Shown: positions 1 to 7,521 of the stretch, in pieces
How the letters are laid out: each line of letters opens with the position of its first letter
Numbering within the stretch: the first letter of the stretch is position 1
Origin: Candidatus Babelota bacterium
Lineage (GTDB): Bacteria; JAGOBX01
DNA length: 11,322 nt
Assembly (NCBI GenBank): GCA_017999075.1
Contig: JAGOBX010000068.1
Coordinates: 1-11,322 of the forward strand
Reading direction: 5' to 3'
Position numbers and translations under genes: made by a program
Notes under the pieces: generated by a model
What the model was told of the DNA's origin: nothing
What the model saw: only the letters and a program-made list of their open reading frames with translations
The model's database searches: none

Positions 1-1
1 A

Positions 2-928
2 GGGCATATAGGTACCGGCTGGGGAACAAACAATATTGCTGCAATAAGAATAGTTGCAGCGGAAGATTTTTCCTTGACTAACCAAGGTTCGAAAATAGAT
101 TTTGCTACTACAAACATTGGTGCTACTTCAAGAACTGTAAGGATGACAATTGCTAATGATGGAAATGTCGGTATCGGGACGACGAGTCCGACGCGGGCAA
201 AACTCGTGGTAAGCGGTTCAGTCAGCTATGATAATGGAAGTTTTGGTTATCTTGCATCAAATGCAACAACCGGAACATCCAGCGGCTCAGTCAATACTTC
301 TATATATGCAGACGGCAGAATAGTATGCTATGAATTCAATGCCAATTCAGATGCACGCATTAAAAACATTATAGAAGTATCAGACAGCAGAAAAGATTTG
401 GAATTATTGAACCAAATTAAAGTAACTGATTATACATATATTGACACTATTGCGCAGGGCAGTCAAATATCCAAAAAAGTTATTGCTCAGGAATTACAGA
501 ATGTTTTGCCGGCTGCTGTCAAAAAAAGTTTGGAATTTGTGCCTGACATTTTTGTCCTTGCTAAGTCAGTTATGTTTGAAAAAAAATCAAAAATGCTTAC
601 AATAACGCTTGATAAACAGCATAATCTTAAAATTGGTGATAAAGTTCGTATGATTTTACGCGATAAAAAAGTTGAAAAAATCGTTGCCGAAATTATTAAT
701 AATTATGTTTTTTCAGTTTCGGATTGGAGTGATGAAACACAAAAAATATTTGTCTATGGCAAGGAAGTAGATGATTTCTTGACTGTCGATTACGATGCGG
801 TAACTATGCTAAGCGTCAGCGCGATACAGGAGCTGATTAAACAGAATGTTATTCAGAAAAACGAAACTGAAACGCTGAAAAATCTTATCAGCGAATTAAA
901 ACAAAGAATAGAAAAATTGGAAAAGTAA
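2..928 (+). CDS. Fibre or surface protein with C-terminal S74 self-cleaving chaperone domain (5' partial)
   Basis: The reading frame is open to the left window edge, so the true start lies outside; a TTG at 74 is in frame but is not a convincing start. The visible 308 residues begin with a beta-rich, low-complexity part ending in GNVGIGTTSPT, a phrase typical of proteins carrying the S74 domain. The S74 intramolecular chaperone follows. Its signature SDARIK starts at base 347 and supplies the Ser and Lys expected for autocleavage just before the Ser. A later segment (PDIF at about 540, then a charged beta-rich stretch, then GKEVDDF at about 760) looks like an insertion inside the domain. The end is YDAVTMLSVSAIQEL followed by a short coiled coil rich in Glu, Lys and Leu. 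In known S74 proteins this domain trimerises a fibre and is then released. Whether this is a phage fibre or a bacterial surface protein cannot be decided from the fragment. Confidence 0.85.
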   Translation, partial: GHIGTGWGTNNIAAIRIVAAEDFSLTNQGSKIDFATTNIGATSRTVRMTIANDGNVGIGTTSPTRAKLVVSGSVSYDNGSFGYLASNATTGTSSGSVNTSIYADGRIVCYEFNANSDARIKNIIEVSDSRKDLELLNQIKVTDYTYIDTIAQGSQISKKVIAQELQNVLPAAVKKSLEFVPDIFVLAKSVMFEKKSKMLTITLDKQHNLKIGDKVRMILRDKKVEKIVAEIINNYVFSVSDWSDETQKIFVYGKEVDDFLTVDYDAVTMLSVSAIQELIKQNVIQKNETETLKNLISELKQRIEKLEK

Positions 929-936
929 AAAAATAG

Positions 937-1017
937 ATATAAAGTGCCGATAATATATAAAGTGCCGTATAGTCAAAAGTCAGTAGATATAAAGTGCCGT
1001 ATAGTCAAAAGTCAGTA
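937..1017. repeat. 32-bp tandem direct repeat with a shorter first copy
   Basis: Two copies of a 31-base unit, at 955-985 and 987-1017, match exactly and repeat with a 32-bp period. The unit begins ATATAAAGTGCCGTATAG and ends AAAGTCAGTA. A 13-base partial copy of its first part (ATATAAAGTGCCG) lies at 937-949. After the last full copy the pattern degrades into a period of about 15 bp (GTCAAAAGTCAGTAT, then GTGAAAAGTAAGTAT). The array starts 8 bases after the stop of the S74 gene. Its role is unknown: it may be a dispersed intergenic repeat, a relic of a mobile element, or a slippage product. Confidence 0.85.
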
Positions 1018-1216
1018 TGTGAAAAGTAAGTATATGAAAAAACTATAAAGCATATTCCATCGGTTAGTAGGTCATTAACCTATTTTTGAATTTCTTTGAT
1101 TATAAGCTTTATTTCATTTTATGAAGTTTCTGTATCATCTTTTATATGTATCAGCAATCCAGCGTTTTATTTAAAACATCTGTATCAAATAACCAGAAAT
1201 CACGCTATTCTTATGA

Positions 1217-1336
1217 CTATGTTTTGCTAAGTCCTATTTTGATATCGAATATTTTAAATATTTCTTTCTGGTTTTTGGTAAATTCAGATACAATTTTTTG
1301 TCCGTCAGGCAATTCCAATAATTTGATTTTTTTTAA
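1217..1336 (-). pseudogene. Possible 3' remnant of a decayed protein gene
   Basis: On the minus strand this stretch is open for 39 codons and ends in TAG. It has no start codon, and a stop lies directly upstream at 1337-1339. The translation contains LELPDGQKIVSEF and KNQKEIFKIFDIKI, which read like ordinary soluble protein and not like translated AT-rich noise. It faintly recalls the C-terminal tail of some DDE transposases, but I cannot place it in a family. No terminal inverted repeats were seen. Treat this as a tentative relic only. Confidence 0.25.
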
Positions 1337-1461
1337 TTAATATATTAATTCATTCATTGAATATTTTTATAAATATTATTCTTATGCATTACAGAATCAA
1401 TAGCTGCGTAAATTATTAATGAAACAAAAAAATAAATAACCTGCCTTCAAAATTATTTTTC

Positions 1462-1498
1462 GAATGAACTCGCAAGCGATTGCCTATTGCTCGCATTC
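1462..1498. repeat. Imperfect inverted repeat in intergenic DNA
   Basis: GAATG at 1462-1466 pairs with CATTC at 1494-1498. The interior (CGCAAGCGATTGCC then TATTGCTCG) can pair in part, with bulges. The stretch is clearly richer in G and C than its surroundings. It is too irregular for a standard terminator and has no T-run directly after it. A repeated extragenic element or a relic is possible. Confidence 0.3.
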
Positions 1499-1581
1499 AA
1501 TCACTTTAGCTGAAAATTTTAGGTTTTTTCGCATTTTCTACGTTCGTCATAATATATAATTCATCAAGATTTATTTCATTA

Positions 1582-1611
1582 TTAACTATAGAATTTTTGG
1601 CTTGATATAAT
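1582..1611 (+). promoter_or_regulatory. Candidate promoter for the serine hydrolase gene
   Basis: TTAACT at 1582-1587 and a perfect TATAAT at 1606-1611 are separated by 18 bases. This would start transcription near 1618 and leave a leader of roughly 255 nt before the lipoprotein gene. AT-rich DNA produces chance matches, so only the TATAAT element is moderately persuasive. Confidence 0.35.
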
Positions 1612-1874
1612 ATAGTGTTGTTGTATTTAAACAATTTTTTTTCCAAACAACCTGACGCGGTTAGCGACCGAAGGATTTTAAAGAAAATAGTCTTGAATTT
1701 CGAGTAGTGTTTTTATAAAAATTGAACTTTTTTTAATAATATGATACTATTATTATTATCTAATAATTTACAAATGTTCCTTAAGGACAAAGATTCAAAT
1801 GCGTAAGTTTTTTAATCAAACAGGGATTTAATTCATATTTTATCAAATTTTTATCATTTCAGAGGTCAAATTTT

Positions 1875-3647
1875 ATGTTAAAAAAAATTAGTAAAATAAT
1901 TTTTATTTTGATTATTGTTTTTAAATTTTACGGTTGCGGGTCAAGTGATGTATCGGTAACTCAGACCAACTATGAGCAGTTGAAAACCGAGATGCGCTCT
2001 TTTATTAATCTGCAATTAGCTGCGAATGATATTGGCGGTATAACGCTCGCGTTTGTTGATGAGCAGAATACAGTATGGCTCGAAGGTTTTGGTTACGCTG
2101 ACATAATAAACACTGCGCCTGTAACGCCGGAAACAGTTTTTTCTATTGGTTCAGTTTCTAAAACAATGGCAGCGATTTTAATTATGACGCTTGTCGAACA
2201 AGGCAAAATTGACTTGGATAAACCGCTCACAACATATTTGCCTGAATTTTCAATCAATCAGCGTTTTCCGAATTCTGTAATTACTATTCGTTCAATTTTA
2301 GCGCATCATTCGGGATTGCCAGGCGATATATTGACAGGCGCTTTTACAAAAACATTAGATAGAAACTGGTCGTCATGGCTGCTTGATTATTTGAAAGACG
2401 AATATACGCTTCAGCCGGTTGGCGGCGTATGGGGTTATAATAATTCAGGTTATGTTATATTGGAAAAAGTTATTGAACGCGTTTCAGGGATGACGCTTGA
2501 AGATTATTCCAAACAATATTTATTTAATAAAGCAGGGATGACAAGCGCATCCTGGTTTTTTGACACTTCAATACAAACTAATGTTGCATATCCTTATTAT
2601 GCTGGTACACAGTATGAACGAGAAATGACAAATGCATCTACTGCCGGTTCTGTTTCGATGAACGCGCTTGATATGGCGAAATATTTAAAATTGCAATTAG
2701 CGCAGGGCGAAGGAGTTAACGGAACTGTAATTTCAAAAAATACTTTTAATGAAATGCTTCAGCAGCAATACGCCGATAATCCTTTGGATTTGCAATTACG
2801 AATGGGACTCGGTTGGCTTTTAAATCAAAGCTCGTTGGATTATGCAGGAAGCCTTATGTGGCATAACGGCGCGACTATTGTATATAACAGCGACTGTATA
2901 ATATTACGTGAACACGGATTAGCTGTGTTTATAGCTTCAAATTCACCGGATGGAAGTTCAGTAATTGAAGAAATAGCTGTTCAAATTTTGAAAAAAGCGT
3001 TGGAAATTAAAAAAGGAATTACTGTTCCTCCTCCGCAAAATCCTGTATTATCGCAATCATTTTATCGGACACATAATGATTTGGCGCAGTATAATGGAAT
3101 ATATGCGGGCGGACAGCTTGGATACGATACTATTACCGCAAAAGATAATTATCTTGAATGGACGCGTAATCTTGCGGATACCGCTGCTTCTAGCGTACTA
3201 ATATTAACGCCGTTGATGAACGGCAGATTTACGCTCAATGATTCGCAGACAAAACAGATTGAATTTGCAAATATTGCAGGCAGAAATGTTATGGTTTATT
3301 ATAATTGGGGAATTACTAATACTTTTGAAAAATATATCTTGGCGGAAAAGTTTAATCCGCCAATTATAAGCGCCGCTTGGAATAACCGGCTCGGAAATTA
3401 TACTTTGGTAAATGCATCAAACGATGACTTTATAAATATATTTGAACTGCCGTCATTTGAATTGAAAAAACAGAATGATTTATTAATTATGGGCGAATAT
3501 GTTTTGGATATTAATTCTGACACTCTTGCTTTCACTTCAGGATTGTATCTTGGACTTTCGCGTAACCGCGGCGCGGCAATAAGAATTGAAACTGATATCA
3601 GCTGCGAAACGCTATGGTTTATGGGTGCGCCGTTCAGGAAACAATAA
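1875..3647 (+). CDS. Lipoprotein serine hydrolase, class C beta-lactamase / PBP fold
   Basis: This 590-aa protein starts with a lipoprotein signal peptide: two lysines, a hydrophobic stretch and the lipobox FYGC with the lipidated Cys at 21. It should therefore be anchored to the outer face of a membrane. The catalytic domain spans about residues 33-375 and shows the three motifs of the family: S93-V-S-K96 with the nucleophile, Y188-N-N190, and H330-N-G332 in place of the K-T-G triad. Residues from about 395 on form a separate beta-rich domain (QYNGIYAGG near 404), as in many long esterase or peptidase members. The family includes D-aminopeptidases, esterases, carboxypeptidases and beta-lactamases, so the substrate cannot be told from sequence. 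The start is supported by AGAGG at 1861-1865, 9 bases upstream. The gene stands alone and converges with the operon to its right. It uses more GCG, CGC and CTC codons than the genes in that operon. Confidence 0.9.
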   Translation: MLKKISKIIFILIIVFKFYGCGSSDVSVTQTNYEQLKTEMRSFINLQLAANDIGGITLAFVDEQNTVWLEGFGYADIINTAPVTPETVFSIGSVSKTMAAILIMTLVEQGKIDLDKPLTTYLPEFSINQRFPNSVITIRSILAHHSGLPGDILTGAFTKTLDRNWSSWLLDYLKDEYTLQPVGGVWGYNNSGYVILEKVIERVSGMTLEDYSKQYLFNKAGMTSASWFFDTSIQTNVAYPYYAGTQYEREMTNASTAGSVSMNALDMAKYLKLQLAQGEGVNGTVISKNTFNEMLQQQYADNPLDLQLRMGLGWLLNQSSLDYAGSLMWHNGATIVYNSDCIILREHGLAVFIASNSPDGSSVIEEIAVQILKKALEIKKGITVPPPQNPVLSQSFYRTHNDLAQYNGIYAGGQLGYDTITAKDNYLEWTRNLADTAASSVLILTPLMNGRFTLNDSQTKQIEFANIAGRNVMVYYNWGITNTFEKYILAEKFNPPIISAAWNNRLGNYTLVNASNDDFINIFELPSFELKKQNDLLIMGEYVLDINSDTLAFTSGLYLGLSRNRGAAIRIETDISCETLWFMGAPFRKQ

Positions 3648-3671
3648 AAAATAAATTTGTAAATTTTATTT
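3648..3671. terminator. AT-only hairpin between convergent genes, possible two-way terminator
   Basis: The 23-bp gap between the two convergent stop codons holds AAATAAATTT, then GTA, then AATTTTATTT, which can fold into a nearly perfect stem. On both strands it is followed by T-rich or A-rich sequence. It has no GC pairs and would be weak, but its position fits a shared terminator. Confidence 0.4.
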
Positions 3672-5755
3672 CAACCAAACAACTGCAGCGCTGAATTATT
3701 ATTGTTTGAATATAAAAGTTCGAGCAATTCACTTTTTTTAATTGATTTACTGAAAGAATATATCTGTAATATTTTTTTTAATTTATCAAACATTCGCGGA
3801 TTTATGTATAAAGCCAATAATTTTTCTTTTTCAATCTCTTCAAGATTTATTTCATATTCGCAAAGCAAGGAATTTATCACGGATAAAATTTCAGGAATGT
3901 AATTCATATTAAGAATGAAATCCGGATTAAAATATTCATAAATATTCTTATCAAATTTTGACGGAACAAACAACATTCTTATAATCCCGTAGAATTTAGT
4001 TGAATCAATAAGATATTTCAATCTATTTTTTTTATCAGTTTGTCCTCCATTAGCATTTTCTTCCTCCTCTTCAAACACAAGAATTGGACGAATATCTGCG
4101 ATGTCTTCAACATCATCGATTTGGAATAAATTCAACTTAAATCTATTTTTATTATCGCCTGCATAGCAGTTTTCATTCTGATAATTTTCTTTGAACAAAA
4201 TATATGCGCGGTCTATGCGTGAAGCTATATATTCAGCCGCTTTTAGTTTTGAACTGTAATCGTCTGCTGAAATAATAACATTTATTGAAGGCAAATATCT
4301 ATTTCCAGAAGGATTCAGAGTATAAAGAGTTTTTCCTATTTTAATAATCTTTTCGATTATTTTTATTGTTTCATTGCCGAATATGTTAAAATCTTCTTTA
4401 TTTAATGCTGATGGTGTTACAAGTTTCAGAGCAAAAGAGCTTTCAATATACCTGCAATAATATTCACTTGCAATTTTATCAAGTTCAACTTCATTTAAGG
4501 AACCGCTGATTTTTGCGTTAATATATTTTAAAACTGCATTTTTAATGAAACCGCCTGACATATTATACAGCTCGCTTAAGCAATTTATTGTTTCCTCTGC
4601 TACGGATTTTATTTCTGTCTTCTCAAAAAAATTATGCCAAAGTTTTTTTCGTAACTGCAAATTTGGAGTTTTTATCTTATATTTAAAAAGAATGCGTCTA
4701 TCAAGCGCAGGTGAAAGCGTTTCAATTCTATTTGTAGCAAATATTACAATCACATTACTCTGCTCCAATTGAATTAAAAGTTCTCTGCTTTCGGGAGAAT
4801 CGTGCACAAACAATTCAGAGCATTCATCGAAAAACAGAATTCCTTTGTGTAATGAGGCTTCAAGAAATACCTTTGCCAGTTTACTGCAAATTCCGCTGCT
4901 CCTGCGCCTGCGTAACGGACTTTCCTGCTTATCTGAATCATCCTTATATGTTATCAGCTTTTTATTCAGATATCCGGCAATTGCATGCGCGAGCATTGTC
5001 TTACCTGTGCCTGAAGGGCCATAAAACATAAACGAATAACTTGCTCCGTATTCAAAAATTCCTTTCTGCCTGTATTCATCAATTTTCCTCAGATATGTCT
5101 CATAGTTATTCAAAGAATTTATAATTTCTTTTTTATATGATTCTTCAAGTATAACTGAATCAAAGGATACTTTGCTTTCTTCAATTTTAATAAAATCGCT
5201 TGAAGCGTAGGTATTATTATCACCAAGTATAAAATCAATATAACGCTGATTGATATTTATTTCCCAAGTCACTATGCTTTCATCCTCATACGAATCAAAG
5301 CTTAAAATTCTCCTACTTACTAAAACTGAGCCTGTTGAAAAAAGTTTTCGATTTATAATTCGTTCTGAATAATTATCAAACATCAGATTAAGAATCATTC
5401 CTACTGTTAAATTATTTTTATAAATATAATTAAGCGGCGGATTGTTTTTAACGCTATACTGATAGATGCTGGTGTCAGTTTTCAAAATAAATATAAGTAT
5501 GAATATTCTTTTTTCATCATCTGATAAATTCAAGTCATTGAAAGTATATTGTATAGGCTGATAATTATGATTGAAAATCATTTTTTCAATAGATTTTATT
5601 TCGTTATTGCATTTAATTATTTTTTCTTTATTTGTTTTTTCATTTTTTAAAAAATCAAGTCTGTCAATATATGAGCGAACCAGGATAGACATATTATTAA
5701 ACAAATCCATCGGCATAATACTGCCGTTTACTGCTTTGAAGTTTTTATTCTGCAT
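3671..5755 (-). CDS. AAA+ ATPase with N-terminal winged-helix-like region and degenerate second ATPase-like half
   Basis: This 694-aa protein is the last gene of the minus-strand block. Residues about 70-200 resemble the winged-helix region that precedes the ATPase in one bacterial AAA+ group (from memory). The AAA+ core has Walker A G246-PSGTGK-T253, Walker B ILFFDE at 306-311, sensor 1 N342 in FATNR, and a probable arginine finger in L351-DRR-I355. A basic patch RRRR lies at 282-285. Residues about 455-694 look like a second ATPase domain that has lost its motifs: LPSINVIISADDYSSK in the Walker A position with no GKT, RPILVFEEEEE in the Walker B position, and a sensor-like strand IIRMLFVPS at 591-599. 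I see no IGF or LGF loop of the sort used to dock ClpP. The start is backed by AGAGAGG at 5763-5769. The gap to the protease gene is 15 bp, so the two are probably cotranslated. The substrate is unknown; a remodelling or loader role is inferred. Confidence 0.8.
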   Translation of the reverse strand: MQNKNFKAVNGSIMPMDLFNNMSILVRSYIDRLDFLKNEKTNKEKIIKCNNEIKSIEKMIFNHNYQPIQYTFNDLNLSDDEKRIFILIFILKTDTSIYQYSVKNNPPLNYIYKNNLTVGMILNLMFDNYSERIINRKLFSTGSVLVSRRILSFDSYEDESIVTWEININQRYIDFILGDNNTYASSDFIKIEESKVSFDSVILEESYKKEIINSLNNYETYLRKIDEYRQKGIFEYGASYSFMFYGPSGTGKTMLAHAIAGYLNKKLITYKDDSDKQESPLRRRRSSGICSKLAKVFLEASLHKGILFFDECSELFVHDSPESRELLIQLEQSNVIVIFATNRIETLSPALDRRILFKYKIKTPNLQLRKKLWHNFFEKTEIKSVAEETINCLSELYNMSGGFIKNAVLKYINAKISGSLNEVELDKIASEYYCRYIESSFALKLVTPSALNKEDFNIFGNETIKIIEKIIKIGKTLYTLNPSGNRYLPSINVIISADDYSSKLKAAEYIASRIDRAYILFKENYQNENCYAGDNKNRFKLNLFQIDDVEDIADIRPILVFEEEEENANGGQTDKKNRLKYLIDSTKFYGIIRMLFVPSKFDKNIYEYFNPDFILNMNYIPEILSVINSLLCEYEINLEEIEKEKLLALYINPRMFDKLKKILQIYSFSKSIKKSELLELLYSNNNNSALQLFG

Positions 5756-5770
5756 AATATAGCCTCTCTA

Positions 5771-6331
5771 TTATAAATTTATTTTTCGAATATCTTTCTG
5801 AATTGTATCGACAATCCCGTATTCAATACATTCCTGAGGAGAAAGCCAGGTATCCACATCCCGCAAAAGAGTAGTATTCAACTCTTGTTCAGTATTTATT
5901 TTTGTATGCTTCAAATAATGATCACATATTCTTTTATGCATAAGATCTTGTTCTTTGCGTGCTGCTATTAAACTTGAATGATTGCCCATTGCTCCGCCAA
6001 AGTATCTATGTGACAATACAGAAGTGCGGGGAGTAATAACTCTTTTTCCTTTTTCTCCGGACATAAAAATAAGTAATCCCATTGATGCAATTATGCCGAT
6101 ACCTGTTGTATAAACAGGAATACGCGACCACTCGATTATATCAATAATCGCAAAACCATCAGAACAATAACCGCCGCAGGAGTTTATTATTAGTTGGATT
6201 GAAGGAATATCATTTTCAATATTCAGTCTTATAATTTCTTTGCATACCCATTCGGCTGCAATAGTTCCGTTTAAAAAAATCAAACCGTCAATATCCCTTT
6301 TTTTTCCATCATTTGAATTTTTTGAACTCAT
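5771..6331 (-). CDS. ClpP-like serine peptidase (family S14)
   Basis: This 186-aa protein covers the whole ClpP fold without an obvious propeptide. Aligned by eye to Escherichia coli ClpP, the catalytic triad is present: Ser83 in GIIASMGLL, His108 in SVLSHRY and Asp160 in DVDTWLSPQE. The usual NSPGG(S/V) strand beside the oxyanion hole reads NSCGGYC (50-56), which brings two extra cysteines close to the active site. The motif EKGKR after the nucleophile helix and the end YGIVDTI are standard. True ClpP needs an unfoldase partner; phage members of the family instead process head proteins. The partner here could be the downstream AAA+ protein, but that has no ClpP-docking loop that I can see, so pairing is inference. 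The start is supported by AGAGG at 6340-6344, 8 bases away. It lies 36 bp after the PolC-like gene. It is too divergent to be called the housekeeping clpP. Confidence 0.85.
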   Translation of the reverse strand: MSSKNSNDGKKRDIDGLIFLNGTIAAEWVCKEIIRLNIENDIPSIQLIINSCGGYCSDGFAIIDIIEWSRIPVYTTGIGIIASMGLLIFMSGEKGKRVITPRTSVLSHRYFGGAMGNHSSLIAARKEQDLMHKRICDHYLKHTKINTEQELNTTLLRDVDTWLSPQECIEYGIVDTIQKDIRKINL

Positions 6332-6367
6332 TATTAAAACCTCTTTTTAGTTTATCATATAAAAAAA

Positions 6368-7459
6368 TTATTTTTCATAAATGCGCAGATTCAAGTCAAA
6401 AGCATAAAAATGACTTTCGCGCCACAAATAAATTATCTGTTCAATGAAAAAAATAAACTCCTCATCAAATATGTCTATAATGTCTTTTGTTATTGATTCT
6501 GCCTTGCCATATTTTATTTTTCTAAATGTATCAAGCAATAAATTATAGTCAGTTATTTTCTCTGAAAGATATTTGTATATTCTTTCCTGTGAATAAAATT
6601 CAATCCCTAAAAAATCAGTGAAGTCAGTATTTTTAAGAGTGCTGTGTTTAAGACATGATAACTTAAGGTATTCTTCAAAGGAAATAAAATCATTTGAAAT
6701 TACATACTGCATTATTTCAGATTTATGTTTTTTGCCGGTTGATTTTTTTATGATATCCCAGAAAAGATTTAATCTGAAATTCTGTGAAAATAAATTTTTA
6801 ACTGATGAGGAATATTGATTTAATTCCTTAGGTTTTACTTTAACATTCTGCCAGATTTTTATAAATTCAATTGTATTATTAAGACTAATAATATTTTTTT
6901 CAAATTTTGTAATTTCAAATTCTGTAAAACTGATTAAATCTTGCAATTCTGCAATAGATAGACTTCCATCAATACTAATTTCAAAACAATTTTTTACATA
7001 TTCTGGAATAAACGGAATATCTGTTCCATTTATGCCAAGCGGGTTTCTGCATACAGGACAATTTTTATCCGGCAGATTATAAACAGGCAATTCAGAAAAC
7101 TCAATATGTTTGCAAATATCGCAAATATAATGCGGCGGCAGTGGATTCAATTGAAACTTCATCAAAGTTGAAAGAATAAGTGATTCGCAGAAATGCATTG
7201 AAGTCATCAGTATTTTTTTTTCATTCGAAAGATTATTCAAAAAACATAATATTTCCTGATGATTTTCAAAATATTCAATTTCATTTTTTATTCGTTTGTT
7301 TACTAATTCATTGTTTCTAGGATATTTCTCGAAAAATTTCACTAAAATTTTATCAATAAATTTATTATTTTCAGATTTTGCGACAATAATACGTTTATTA
7401 TCCGGCTTAGATAAATTTTCATCATTTTCTTTCACATCATTTTGTGTTACTTCTTGCAT
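6368..7459 (-). CDS. Reduced PolC-like protein lacking catalytic aspartates
   Basis: This 363-aa protein resembles the core of the family C replicase PolC. Residues about 51-75 (ELVNKRIKNEIEYFENH) match the PolC stretch that leads to its polymerase site. Residues 105-150 match the PolC zinc knuckle almost word for word: NPLPPHY, C113-x2-C116, KHIEF, LPDKNC134-PVC137, then DIPF. In PolC the next element is PDIDLNFSG with two catalytic Asp; here the aligned residues are FEISIDGSL (159-167), so the D-x-D becomes E-x-S. The following palm segment with the third Asp (LLKLDILG) is not visible. The C-terminal part (about 257-363) again seems to follow PolC, ending in a His, an aromatic and RIYEK aligned with PolC's KAHAAAY..RIAYFK. 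PolC is about 1,400 aa, so most of it, including the exonuclease, is absent. Polymerase activity is unlikely; a DNA-binding or structural role beside the upstream polymerase is inferred. GGAGG at 7467-7471 supports the start. Confidence 0.75.
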   Translation of the reverse strand: MQEVTQNDVKENDENLSKPDNKRIIVAKSENNKFIDKILVKFFEKYPRNNELVNKRIKNEIEYFENHQEILCFLNNLSNEKKILMTSMHFCESLILSTLMKFQLNPLPPHYICDICKHIEFSELPVYNLPDKNCPVCRNPLGINGTDIPFIPEYVKNCFEISIDGSLSIAELQDLISFTEFEITKFEKNIISLNNTIEFIKIWQNVKVKPKELNQYSSSVKNLFSQNFRLNLFWDIIKKSTGKKHKSEIMQYVISNDFISFEEYLKLSCLKHSTLKNTDFTDFLGIEFYSQERIYKYLSEKITDYNLLLDTFRKIKYGKAESITKDIIDIFDEEFIFFIEQIIYLWRESHFYAFDLNLRIYEK

Positions 7460-7466
7460 TTTAAAA

Positions 7467-7471
7467 CCTCC
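7467..7471 (-). promoter_or_regulatory. Strong ribosome binding site of the PolC-like gene
   Basis: GGAGG on the minus strand lies 7 bases before the ATG at 7457-7459. It is the best Shine-Dalgarno match in the block and fixes the start of the PolC-like protein. Confidence 0.75.
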
Positions 7472-7521
7472 AAAAACTTAAAAATTTTATTTAAAAAAAT
7501 GAATTTCAATATATAGATACA

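Larger units (their letters stand above)
929..1874. other. Gene-poor region with repeats and traces of decayed coding sequence
   Basis: These 946 bases hold no intact gene that I can support. The left end has the 32-bp tandem repeat, followed by a loose continuation with a period of about 15 bp. On the minus strand, 1217-1336 is an open stretch with protein-like codon choice. A shorter one ends at a stop at 1080-1082 and is interrupted by another stop. An imperfect hairpin lies at 1462-1498. The right third is very AT-rich and carries the candidate promoter for the downstream lipoprotein gene. The plus-strand frame at 1146-1340 reads as Ser/Asn/Ile/Phe-rich with no recognisable domain, and I do not consider it a gene. 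Confidence 0.6.

Noticed and set aside
937-1017. CRISPR array
   Set aside because: The copies are essentially back to back with no unique spacers, and no cas genes are present.
1146-1340. 64-codon plus-strand frame in the gene-poor gap
   Set aside because: No ribosome binding site, a composition typical of translated AT-rich DNA, and the opposite strand reads more like protein.
1875-3647. Calling the lipoprotein a beta-lactamase resistance gene
   Set aside because: The family motifs are shared by esterases and peptidases, the third motif is HNG and not KTG, and the long C-terminal domain fits non-resistance members better.
5771-6331. Housekeeping ClpP
   Set aside because: The oxyanion strand is unusual, no clpX follows, and the gene sits in a polymerase and ATPase block.
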